DNA of 28,394 nt from a virus, in IMG/VR virus record IMGVR_UViG_3300025601_001230, positions 1-28,394 of that record; one strand, 5' to 3'. The position numbers and the translations under genes were made by a program. Numbering within the stretch: the first letter of the stretch is position 1; each line of letters starts with the position of its first letter. The notes below the pieces were generated by a model, which saw only the letters and a program-made list of their open reading frames with translations, did not search any database and was not told where the DNA came from. Positions 1-5,407 of the stretch are shown here, in pieces.

Positions 1-182
1 GCACCGAACTCTGCAGGACGAGTCGCATAAACATTTTGAATTACGCCTTTCTTCTCACACTCGTCACAAACTAATGTTTCACCATCATTTCCTGTGGTTC
101 CACATTTACTGATGATTGTCTTTGAGTCCATTCCGTATGGACCGCATGCAATTTGTTGTTCTACTTTGTTATCACAAGCCAT
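1..182 (-). CDS. Partial hypothetical protein with zinc-ribbon-like cysteines
   Basis: The 5' part of a gene that runs off the left edge; about 60 residues are visible. It starts at ATG 182, overlapping by one base the TAA of the upstream 87-aa gene (TAATG), with GGAGG upstream as the ribosome binding site. The visible peptide has cysteines at 3, 13, 27, 39 and 42. The last pair forms a CDEC knuckle, and C27 with the CxxC could form a small zinc ribbon. I do not recognise the family. Coupling to the gene at 183-445 suggests co-expression. Confidence 0.7.
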   Translation of the reverse strand, partial: MACDNKVEQQIACGPYGMDSKTIISKCGTTGNDGETLVCDECEKKGVIQNVYATRPAEFG

Positions 183-445
183 TACGCTACCTCCATAACT
201 TTGATAACATTTTTAGTGAAGCTGTTAATAGCTATATCAGTTTCAGTTTCCTCAGCCCAATCAGGATGATTTAGATGACAATCTTTGTTTTCATAGCTAA
301 CTGATACTGCTGTACCATATTCAGGATGATCACACCAACCTAAGTAAGTTGCAACTGTTTCTACAATCTTATTGTTTTCATGATCCCAGGCTTTCATTAA
401 AACTTTAGTGCCTGTTTCTAAGTTGTCAAATTGTTTGTTGTTCAT
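182..445 (-). CDS. Hypothetical 87-aa protein
   Basis: A small acidic protein of unknown function. The N-terminal half (about residues 8-50) reads like a small beta-barrel: a Leu-Glu-Thr-Gly-Thr-Lys-Val turn followed by alternating hydrophobic strands, as in SH3/Tudor-like modules. This fold guess is weak. The start is supported by an AGGGG ribosome binding site about 7 bases upstream and by a promoter at 493-521. It is first in a two-gene unit with the partial cysteine protein. No membrane segment or signal peptide is seen. Confidence 0.75.
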   Translation of the reverse strand: MNNKQFDNLETGTKVLMKAWDHENNKIVETVATYLGWCDHPEYGTAVSVSYENKDCHLNHPDWAEETETDIAINSFTKNVIKVMEVA

Positions 446-492
446 AATTTTTACCCCTAAAAATTAAATTACTTTCCTAACTTCTTAAATAC

Positions 493-521
493 ATTATAGC
501 AATAAACGAATTAATGGTCAA
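493..521 (-). promoter_or_regulatory. Sigma70-type promoter for the 87-aa gene
   Basis: On the minus strand TTGACC (516-521), a 17-base spacer and TATAAT (493-498) with an extended TGC just before the -10. The -35 is embedded in the short palindrome TGGTTGACCA, shared with two other promoters here. Confidence 0.85.
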
Positions 522-535
522 CCAAAATTACCAAA

Positions 536-811
536 TTAAAAGTGTGGATTTCTTTCTTCTACAACACCTTTAGTTAATCTCCAATAGCCGTCGCCTACAC
601 TAACAAAGTATTCTTTTGTAACATCACTGTGTTGTTTTGTGTTAACATCATACTGGCTTGACGTATTCTCTTTAAGATAAAACTTTCGACCGTCAGCTGT
701 AGTTAGATATTTTTTAGTAATTTTAGCAACTGCACCTGCTGGATACCAATCACCGTTATAACCGTAACTAACTTGATCGCCTACTTGAAATGTATGTTTA
801 ACTGTTGTCAT
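536..811 (-). CDS. Hypothetical 91-aa protein, possible SH3/Tudor-like barrel
   Basis: A single-gene unit behind its own promoter, with a strong AGGGGTGA ribosome binding site before ATG 811. Residues 8-35 (Val-Gly-Asp-Gln-Val-Ser-Tyr, then Asp-Trp-Tyr-Pro-Ala-Gly and a Val-Ala-Lys-Ile strand) resemble the opening of KOW/Tudor-like small barrels that bind nucleic acid or protein. The rest has no motif I recognise. No cysteine, signal or membrane segment. Its place in a run of tiny, individually promoted genes is typical of early host-interaction genes of T4-like phages; that role is inference. Confidence 0.75.
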   Translation of the reverse strand: MTTVKHTFQVGDQVSYGYNGDWYPAGAVAKITKKYLTTADGRKFYLKENTSSQYDVNTKQHSDVTKEYFVSVGDGYWRLTKGVVEERNPHF

Positions 812-843
812 TTAATCACCCCTAATTAATTAACTTACAAGTA

Positions 844-872
844 AGTATAGCAGTTTTGGATTTTTTGGTCAA
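844..872 (-). promoter_or_regulatory. Sigma70-type promoter for the 91-aa gene
   Basis: TTGACC (867-872), 17-base spacer, TATACT (844-849), with TGC preceding the -10. The -35 again lies in TGGTTGACCA, and an A/T-rich stretch lies upstream. Confidence 0.85.
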
Positions 873-885
873 CCAAAATAACCAA

Positions 886-1041
886 TTAAAATAGATTAAT
901 TATAATAAGATCAACCACCATAAATCCACAAAAGAACGCAACAACATATGCCGCTGTTGTTACTATTCCATCAATGCGATCTATTTTATAACTAACTTTT
1001 TCGTATGCTTTTTGTATTTCATTAATTGTTGTTTTTTCCAT
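886..1041 (-). CDS. Small single-pass membrane protein, 51 aa
   Basis: I chose ATG 1041 because AGGAGAAAG lies directly before it; an in-frame ATG further upstream at 1071 has no such site. The N-terminal 25 residues are charged and likely helical. Residues about 28-51 are one strongly hydrophobic segment ending at the C terminus. It follows the 55-aa gene by 16 bases in the same transcript. The two proteins resemble each other (Tyr-Glu-Lys-Val, Lys-hydrophobic-Asp, Thr-Thr-Ala before the membrane helix) and are probably paralogues. Function unknown; a holin-related or superinfection role is possible but unproven. Confidence 0.7.
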   Translation of the reverse strand: MEKTTINEIQKAYEKVSYKIDRIDGIVTTAAYVVAFFCGFMVVDLIIINLF

Positions 1042-1057
1042 TTCTTTCTCCTGATTA

Positions 1058-1225
1058 TTAATTAAATGCACCTACTACGTATAAGATTGCGAATACACCA
1101 GTATTGATCATAACTGCCGTTGTAATAAACAAAGTTTCTAATTTATCTAATTTATTAATAACTTTTTCATATTCTTGGTGTGTTCGGATTCCGGTTCCGA
1201 AGTTGTCTGCTTTTATTCTAGCCAT
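1058..1225 (-). CDS. Small single-pass membrane protein, 55 aa
   Basis: A 55-aa gene starting at ATG 1225 behind AAGGAGAAACAC. The N-terminal 30 residues are polar with a Lys-Leu-Asp-Lys-Leu-Glu amphipathic stretch. Residues about 32-53 form one transmembrane helix. It is first in the unit driven by the perfect promoter at 1261-1289 and is followed 16 bases later by the related 51-aa gene. Length, topology and a shared Tyr-Glu-Lys-Val core suggest a tandem duplication. Family not recognised. Confidence 0.7.
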   Translation of the reverse strand: MARIKADNFGTGIRTHQEYEKVINKLDKLETLFITTAVMINTGVFAILYVVGAFN

Positions 1226-1260
1226 GTGTTTCTCCTTGGTCTTATTTAAATTACAGTGTA

Positions 1261-1289
1261 ATTATAGCACATCTTGTATTAGATGTCAA
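1261..1289 (-). promoter_or_regulatory. Perfect sigma70 promoter for the two small membrane proteins
   Basis: Consensus TTGACA (1284-1289), 17-base spacer and TATAAT (1261-1266), with extended -10 TGC. It follows the terminator of the rpoZ-traR-clpP operon, so it starts a new transcription unit. Confidence 0.9.
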
Positions 1290-1330
1290 GTAAAAATACT
1301 ATATGTTGTGGTTTTAGGTAGGATAATCAC

Positions 1331-1352
1331 AAAAAAGCACTCCAAAGAGTGC
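1331..1352 (-). terminator. Rho-independent terminator after clpP
   Basis: Minus-strand hairpin with 6-bp stem GCACTC/GAGTGC and a TTTG loop (1337-1352), immediately followed by six T (1331-1336). It lies 23 bases past the clpP stop codon. It is the only classical intrinsic terminator I see in the window. Confidence 0.9.
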
Positions 1353-1375
1353 AGACTTATTAACTAGCGGCCTTG

Positions 1376-1948
1376 TTATATCTTTTGAAAAAGGCTATCT
1401 GCTAATCCCATTTCAATCATTTGTTGAGCTGTAAAATACTGATCACTTGATGCTAATAGATTTTTCTTAACCCATTTTACATCTTGACCACTAGCGTCAA
1501 CTAAGATATTAACCATTCGGTCATGGCACAGATCTACTTCAACTACTCCTGCCTTGATATCGTGATGTTTACCTAATACCTCATCACTGAATTGGTGACA
1601 CATTAACCCGGTGTTAGGTGATATAAATCTGTGCGACCTGTGTCCACTTACAAGTATCAAAAAGGCCGCACTCATAGCTGATCCCATAGCTACTGTGTGT
1701 ATGGGTATATGGCTAGCCTTCATAGCATCAATGATTGCAAATGTATCATACAAACTTCCACCAATCGAATTAATATATAAGGTAAGGTTCTTTTTTGATG
1801 AATCAATATTTTCATATGTAATCCATGACAAAATTTCTGCTGTATTCTTTTCTGCAATGTCTCCGTATAAGAAATTAACTCCAGAATCAAATAATCCTTT
1901 ATCGATTATATCTCGCGGTTCACCAACAACTGTGGTTCTTCCGATCAT
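1376..1948 (-). CDS. clpP: ClpP-type serine protease
   Basis: 190 aa, close to the usual length of bacterial ClpP (about 195-205). ClpP forms a barrel peptidase that degrades proteins fed by ClpX/ClpA-type ATPases. Visible features: Tyr-Ile-Asn-Ser-Ile-Gly-Gly-Ser at 58-65 (oxyanion loop), Gly-Ser-Ala-Met-Ser93-Ala-Ala (nucleophile), Met-Cys-His118-Gln (base) and Asp169 before Gln-Tyr-Phe-Thr-Ala, so the triad looks intact. The start at 1948 has AGGGG upstream and overlaps the TGA of the TraR-like gene (ATGA). No ATPase partner is in the window, so it probably works with a host Clp ATPase. A prohead-protease role is less likely in a T4-like phage, which usually has gp21 for that. It ends the rpoZ-traR-clpP operon, just before a terminator. 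Confidence 0.88.
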   Translation of the reverse strand: MIGRTTVVGEPRDIIDKGLFDSGVNFLYGDIAEKNTAEILSWITYENIDSSKKNLTLYINSIGGSLYDTFAIIDAMKASHIPIHTVAMGSAMSAAFLILVSGHRSHRFISPNTGLMCHQFSDEVLGKHHDIKAGVVEVDLCHDRMVNILVDASGQDVKWVKKNLLASSDQYFTAQQMIEMGLADSLFQKI

Positions 1949-2199
1949 AATACCCCTTTTCTTTCTAGGTAGTCTTGACAAGGAGTACAGTGTTGAACAC
2001 CTGGCATTGCTAATCGTCGAGCTTCTGGTATCGCCTCGCCACATTCTTCACATTCATAAGCACTAGGCGTCTCTGCCTGTTTTGCTAGCTTACGTTGAAC
2101 TTCGCTAACCGCATTCATGTGTAAATGGATAGCATGAAGCTGAGCCATTTCCTCTTCGGCTTCGTTACTATAGCTGAAATCGTCTTTGTTGTTAGTCAT
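1945..2199 (-). CDS. TraR/DksA-type C4 zinc-finger regulator of RNA polymerase
   Basis: 84 aa. The C-terminal half has four cysteines (50, 53, 71, 74) in Cys-Glu-Glu-Cys-Gly and Cys-Thr-Pro-Cys-Gln, separated by Ile-Pro-Glu-Ala-Arg-Arg. This matches F-plasmid TraR, a roughly 73-aa protein that enters the RNA polymerase secondary channel and mimics DksA plus ppGpp. The N terminus is acidic (Asp6, Asp7, a run of Glu at 15-17), as in TraR, and lacks the long DksA coiled coil. I chose ATG 2199; a longer frame would run through the upstream rpoZ coding end. It overlaps rpoZ by 8 bases and clpP by 4, so all three are coupled. Expected to retune host promoters during infection. Confidence 0.88.
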   Translation of the reverse strand: MTNNKDDFSYSNEAEEEMAQLHAIHLHMNAVSEVQRKLAKQAETPSAYECEECGEAIPEARRLAMPGVQHCTPCQDYLERKGVL

Positions 2200-2458
2200 A
2201 TGTTTCTTCTTTTTTCTCGTTAGTTGAAGGCTCAACATGATCATGCGGATAGCCAGCAGTAATTAGACCTTTTTCGATTTCCATTAATGCTACTACTGCA
2301 GGTTTATGTGTTTCTAATCCAGGAATTAACGGCTTAGCACCTCGCTGTAAATCATGAGCTCTTATTCCAGCAGTTATTACCATTGCATATTTACCACCTG
2401 GGAAATTACTTGCTGTATCGTTAGTAACTATGAAACTTTCTTTTACGTTGTAAGCCAT
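2192..2458 (-). CDS. rpoZ: RNA polymerase omega subunit homologue
   Basis: 88 aa, close to E. coli omega (91 aa). Residues 21-66 align by eye with the omega core: Lys-Tyr-Ala-Met-Val-hydrophobic-Thr-Ala-Gly-Ile-Arg-Ala-His, Gly-Ala-Lys-Pro-Leu-Ile-Pro, then His-Lys-Pro-Ala-Val-Val-Ala-Leu-Met-Glu-Ile-Glu-Lys-Gly-Leu-Ile. Omega sits on beta' and forms part of ppGpp site 1. The N terminus is Met-Ala-Tyr-Asn instead of Met-Ala-Arg-Val, so the usual Arg3 is absent. The start has GAGGAGAG upstream. It is the first protein gene after tRNA-Glu and overlaps the TraR-like gene. A phage omega could replace or compete with the host subunit (inference). Confidence 0.85.
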   Translation of the reverse strand: MAYNVKESFIVTNDTASNFPGGKYAMVITAGIRAHDLQRGAKPLIPGLETHKPAVVALMEIEKGLITAGYPHDHVEPSTNEKKEETYD

Positions 2459-2475
2459 GTATCTCTCCTCAAATT

Positions 2476-2550
2476 TGGTACACCCTAGGAGAATCGAACT
2501 CCTCTTGCCGGGATGAAAACCCGGTGTCCTAACCGATAGACGAAGGGTGC
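2476..2550 (-). tRNA. trnE: tRNA-Glu (anticodon UUC), CCA encoded
   Basis: Folds as a full cloverleaf on the minus strand. The 7-bp acceptor stem is GCACCCT with AGGGTGT (one G-U pair). The D-arm has GTCT/GGAC. The anticodon stem CCGGG/CCCGG encloses loop TTTTCAT with anticodon TTC. The T-arm is AGGAG-TTCGATT-CTCCT. Discriminator A and encoded CCA follow. It lies 17 bases upstream of the rpoZ start and shares its promoter. Confidence 0.95.
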
Positions 2551-2589
2551 ATAAATGGTGCCCAAAGGCTACTTCTTTATTACTGAGTA

Positions 2590-2618
2590 ATTATACGGTA
2601 TTACTTATATAAAGTCAA
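2590..2618 (-). promoter_or_regulatory. Sigma70-type promoter for tRNA-Glu/rpoZ/traR/clpP
   Basis: TTGACT (2613-2618), 17-base spacer, TATAAT (2590-2595). Predicted start near 2583, giving a leader of about 33 bases before the tRNA. Confidence 0.88.
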
Positions 2619-2635
2619 CCTAAATTTTGATTATT

Positions 2636-2821
2636 TTACGCCATTGAAAAACGTCTGGCTATCTCAGTACGATATCTTGCTTTTTCTTTGTTACGTTGAG
2701 CTTTTTCAATTGCTTCTTCTAATTGTGCTTTGGTCCACCCTTTAATTCTTAGTTTACCGTTACATGTTGCTTCAGGATTTGCTTTACGTTTACCTGGATG
2801 AACTTTTCCTATCTGTGCCAT
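2636..2821 (-). CDS. Basic 61-aa hypothetical protein
   Basis: Preceded by AAGGAGAATAGT, a strong ribosome binding site. The protein is rich in Lys and Arg throughout. Residues 28-61 form a probable charged helix (Gly-Trp-Thr-Lys-Ala-Gln-Leu-Glu-Glu-Ala). Nothing marks an enzyme; a small nucleic-acid-binding role is possible from charge alone. It ends just before the promoter of the tRNA-rpoZ operon. Confidence 0.7.
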   Translation of the reverse strand: MAQIGKVHPGKRKANPEATCNGKLRIKGWTKAQLEEAIEKAQRNKEKARYRTEIARRFSMA

Positions 2822-2851
2822 ACTATTCTCCTTAAAATGTTCTACTACTTA

Positions 2852-3223
2852 TTAGACTAATGTATTCTCTACAAACTTTTGTAAACTGCCACAAAGATTA
2901 ATCATAACAGCATCTCGCTCTCCAAACAAATATAATTTTCCTTTGGAGTTCTTACCTCGTGCTCTTTTAATATAATAAGGGTATTCCATCTTTCTGTCAA
3001 GTGCTAGAACTGTATGATTGCCCAACGCTGAATTTTGTTCTATGTCCCATTCGTATGATTTGATATCTAACTGTTGTGTAAATAATGCAAATCCATGTTG
3101 GGTTAATCCCATCCCACCTGTCTCTTGTATATTAGTCCACCAGGTAGCTAATGCAAGTTCCAATGAGAATGGCTTATTAAGGGTAGCAAGAATTTGCTTA
3201 GTTAGACTTAGTTTTCTTTCCAC
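2852..3223 (-). CDS. Hypothetical 123-aa protein, GTG start
   Basis: Starts with GTG at 3223, inside the 3' end of the upstream gene (26-base overlap). No clear Shine-Dalgarno is visible, so translation probably depends on the upstream gene. The sequence has a compact alpha/beta look: a helix at 5-35 with Trp-Trp, a Gly-Leu-Thr-Gln-His-Gly-Phe segment, then a basic loop rich in Lys, Arg and Gly near 87-95 before a final helix. I do not recognise the family. No signal or membrane segment. Confidence 0.7.
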   Translation of the reverse strand: MERKLSLTKQILATLNKPFSLELALATWWTNIQETGGMGLTQHGFALFTQQLDIKSYEWDIEQNSALGNHTVLALDRKMEYPYYIKRARGKNSKGKLYLFGERDAVMINLCGSLQKFVENTLV

Positions 3224-3512
3224 TGTCAGGATAAATTACTTTGCCTTTGTCTAGTAGTACAACAGAGAAAGTGTCAGTTTGGAATTGTTCGTTGAGTTTC
3301 TTTGCTAGATTAATAGCGTGCCCTGGGTTACTAAACGATACTTTCTTATATTTAGGCCCTGGATATTGAACTAGGTAGTTGCTGGTTTTTAAATTAATAG
3401 GTCGAGCTTCAAAATATACTGCCCATATACCATCACTGGCTAACACCTGTTCTGTTTTATATGTTTCCTTGTTGGTAATTTCAACAAGTACTTCTGGCTT
3501 TGGTCTGCTCAT
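3198..3512 (-). CDS. Hypothetical 104-aa protein
   Basis: First gene after the promoter at 3527-3555. There is no Shine-Dalgarno before ATG 3512, and the predicted transcript start is only about 8 bases upstream. The protein has several alternating strand-like stretches (residues 8-14, 26-35, 45-49, 55-60) and a helix around 63-76 with Ala-Lys-Lys-Leu-Asn, then a C-terminal strand and a basic tail. Function not recognised. It overlaps the following 123-aa gene by 26 bases. Confidence 0.7.
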   Translation of the reverse strand: MSRPKPEVLVEITNKETYKTEQVLASDGIWAVYFEARPINLKTSNYLVQYPGPKYKKVSFSNPGHAINLAKKLNEQFQTDTFSVVLLDKGKVIYPDSGKKTKSN

Positions 3513-3526
3513 TGATTAATAATACT

Positions 3527-3555
3527 GTTATAATATAGTACCATTATTTATCCAA
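3527..3555 (-). promoter_or_regulatory. Probable sigma70 promoter, weaker match
   Basis: TTGGAT (3550-3555), 17-base spacer, TATAAC (3527-3532), upstream of the 104-aa gene. It also contains GATAAATA (minus strand), one base from the T4 late promoter TATAAATA, so late use is an alternative. The stretch 3556-3624 shows no gene or clear hairpin. Confidence 0.5.
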
Positions 3556-3624
3556 ATAACTGCGTAGTTTATTAATTCTAGAAGTCTCTATAGTTGATAC
3601 AGCTTAGTTACCCTTAACCTGGTG

Positions 3625-3720
3625 TTATCTGCATATCCAATATATAATGATAGTTACTAATACAACAACCACAATACCTATTCTGGTGTTCTCTTGTTTA
3701 TTCTGTTGTGATTTATTCAT
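3625..3720 (-). CDS. 31-aa single-pass membrane peptide
   Basis: A very short gene that starts 5 bases after the TAG of the 63-aa gene, with AGGC as a weak ribosome binding site. The N-terminal 13 residues are polar (Asn, Lys, Gln rich). Residues 14-29 are a Val/Ile-rich membrane helix ending Tyr-Trp-Ile-Cys-Arg. It is the last gene of the long operon that begins at 15.6 kb. Function unknown; coding status rests on position and composition only. Confidence 0.5.
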   Translation of the reverse strand: MNKSQQNKQENTRIGIVVVVLVTIIIYWICR

Positions 3721-3725
3721 TTTGC

Positions 3726-3917
3726 CTAGAAGTCTTTGCCTTTTACTTCAATATTAATTACTTCGTTTGTTGATGTACTAATGTCTTTGGTGTCTATAAG
3801 CAATTTTGTAATGTCTGTGTGCAACATTCTAGCCTCGTGCATACTCATAGTAAAATCTTTAGCGTTTGTTGATTGTAGGTCGTTTAATCGATCTATAAAA
3901 CGCTTTATATGTGTCAT
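3726..3917 (-). CDS. Hypothetical 63-aa protein
   Basis: Starts at ATG 3917, overlapping the TGA of the upstream 152-aa gene (ATGA), so it is translationally coupled. Residues 1-42 are predicted mainly helical, with His and Asp residues (Met-His-Glu-Ala-Arg-Met-Leu-His). The C terminus is a short strand with Ile-Glu-Val-Lys. No motif recognised, no membrane segment. A shadow frame on the other strand covers the same stretch and is not favoured, because every surrounding gene is on the minus strand. Confidence 0.65.
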   Translation of the reverse strand: MTHIKRFIDRLNDLQSTNAKDFTMSMHEARMLHTDITKLLIDTKDISTSTNEVINIEVKGKDF

Positions 3918-4372
3918 GCTTTAACCTTAAGCAGTTCTTCGGGAGTTACATAAGGACCACGATGATCATATCGTTCAATGGTAATTAGTTTTGGACAAAA
4001 CTCTTGTTTCCAAGAACGTCCTTTTTTAACTAGAAACCAACCTGCACAAATCCAACTCTTACTGTTATCTTCTTTAGTAAAGATAGGTGCTTTGTGTGAT
4101 AAGTCCCATACTCCGTTAAACGGTTCAGCATCTGTAGGATAACCATGGACCTGATCTCTTTCTACTAAATTAGGTGATGGTGCATCTACAAACGTAATTT
4201 TCTTACGTCCAATCTTAAGTTCATCTACGTTGTCAACAGTTGCCTTTGACCCGTGAAATGTAATTGAATAACCTCGTCCGACGCCGTTAGCTGATATCTC
4301 ACCTATACGTCTTTTGTTTTCAATTAATACCCAAAATTTATTTTTAACAATTCCTTTTGCTGTTACTGCCAT
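3914..4372 (-). CDS. Hypothetical 152-aa protein
   Basis: One base separates its ATG from the TGA of rnh, and AAGGAG lies inside the rnh end. The N-terminal 60 residues read as a small beta domain (Phe-Trp-Val-Leu-Ile-Glu, then Gly-Tyr-Ser-Ile-Thr-Phe-His-Gly). Residues 85-130 contain many aromatic and charged positions. The C-terminal part has a Pro-Lys-Leu-Ile-Thr-Ile-Glu-Arg-Tyr strand. I recall no family name. Its tight spacing behind rnh suggests a replication- or repair-associated accessory role, but that is context only. Confidence 0.7.
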   Translation of the reverse strand: MAVTAKGIVKNKFWVLIENKRRIGEISANGVGRGYSITFHGSKATVDNVDELKIGRKKITFVDAPSPNLVERDQVHGYPTDAEPFNGVWDLSHKAPIFTKEDNSKSWICAGWFLVKKGRSWKQEFCPKLITIERYDHRGPYVTPEELLKVKA

Positions 4373-4373
4373 G

Positions 4374-5372
4374 TCATGCTCCTTTTGCTGGATAGCTTGC
4401 TGAAAGAAAGTCAGCTATTGTTGTTGCATTATCGCTTAATCGTTTTAAATCATACTTACCACAGAACTTTAAGAACTGTGCACCAATCATTGGTCTTTGC
4501 TTAGGTGTACTTCCTTCTATAATTGTGTCTACTATAATTTGTTTAACATCATCTGGTTGTCGAGAAAGGTCTACTAGAATACAATTACGTTCATAGTCAT
4601 CTAATACCCTATGTTCTTCATCATTATGATCTACCCAACGCTGTAGCATCATGTTATTCCAGCTATAGCCTTTTTTCTTTTTATCTTCAAATGCTTCTAG
4701 CAGGCCGACTTTATTCTTAGTACCTTTTTTACGAACACCTGGGTAAGCACTAAAGACATTATCAGTAGCATCACCACGCATACATTTTTCAAACAATATC
4801 CATTCTGGATTAGGTATTACCTTAGGTTCTTTAGTCTTCTTATCTAGAACACGTTGTCCTTTCTTGTCAATGATACCGTCTAATGTGTGTAATTCGTCAC
4901 TGATACCATTATACTGTTTAACATTTTCGGCTAATAACTGATAAAAGTCAGTATCACTAGACACAATAACGTGTTCATCTTCAGGGTGACTTTGTACCCA
5001 ACCTGCAATCAAATCATCAGCTTCTAGTCTACTGTGTTGTAATACAGTACAGTTAGTTTTATCTTTAACAAAGTCTTTAAGATCATCAAAGGCATCCCAA
5101 AATAACTTATCTTCCTCTGCTTCTTTTTCGGTTAACGCCTGTCGTGCAACTGCTCTATTTGCTTTATAGGGAGCGTAGAAGTCTTTACGCCATGACCGAC
5201 CTTCTAAACAAAATATAACATGATTAGCACTTTGATCTCTATAGGCCTTGTTAATACTTGATAATGTAACATGGACTGCAAACGCTACTTTTTCCTCGCT
5301 AGAACTCCCCCTGAATGCTGAATGCCTAGCACGGAAGTATGTATTTGCTGTGTCTACTAATAAGTATCTCAT
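4374..5372 (-). CDS. rnh: T4 RNase H-like 5'-3' exonuclease / flap nuclease
   Basis: 332 aa, similar in length to T4 RNase H (305 aa). These metal-dependent nucleases remove RNA primers and flaps from lagging-strand fragments. Acidic motifs: Leu-Leu-Val-Asp7, Leu-Glu117-Ala-Asp119-Asp120, Ser-Ser-Asp140-Thr-Asp142 and Arg-Gly-Asp201-Ala-Thr-Asp204-Asn before the helix-hairpin-like Pro-Gly-Val-Arg-Lys-Lys-Gly. All expected metal ligands appear present. The start is fixed by the N-terminal catalytic strand. No ribosome binding site precedes it; the perfect promoter at 5379-5407 puts the transcript start on or next to the A of ATG. Works with gp43 and gp45 encoded in the same window. Confidence 0.9.
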   Translation of the reverse strand: MRYLLVDTANTYFRARHSAFRGSSSEEKVAFAVHVTLSSINKAYRDQSANHVIFCLEGRSWRKDFYAPYKANRAVARQALTEKEAEEDKLFWDAFDDLKDFVKDKTNCTVLQHSRLEADDLIAGWVQSHPEDEHVIVSSDTDFYQLLAENVKQYNGISDELHTLDGIIDKKGQRVLDKKTKEPKVIPNPEWILFEKCMRGDATDNVFSAYPGVRKKGTKNKVGLLEAFEDKKKKGYSWNNMMLQRWVDHNDEEHRVLDDYERNCILVDLSRQPDDVKQIIVDTIIEGSTPKQRPMIGAQFLKFCGKYDLKRLSDNATTIADFLSASYPAKGA

Positions 5373-5378
5373 GCTAGT

Positions 5379-5407
5379 ATTATATGATCAAACAAGGTTG
5401 TTGTCAA
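5379..5407 (-). promoter_or_regulatory. Perfect sigma70 promoter giving a leaderless rnh transcript
   Basis: TTGACA (5402-5407), 17-base spacer, TATAAT (5379-5384), inside the last codons of the SGNH gene. Only ACTAGC lies between the -10 and ATG, so the seventh base downstream, the usual start point, is the A of the rnh start codon. Confidence 0.85.

Noticed and set aside
1104-1367. Plus-strand 87-aa frame
   Set aside because: It spans a minus-strand gene, promoter and terminator and has no ribosome binding site.
1376-1948. ClpP-like prohead protease
   Set aside because: No capsid, portal or scaffold genes are nearby, and T4-like phages normally use a gp21-type protease. The regulatory neighbours favour a cytoplasmic role.
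3513-3543. 11-codon frame ending at the ATG of the 104-aa gene
   Set aside because: Too short to judge and it would cover the promoter -10; likely chance.
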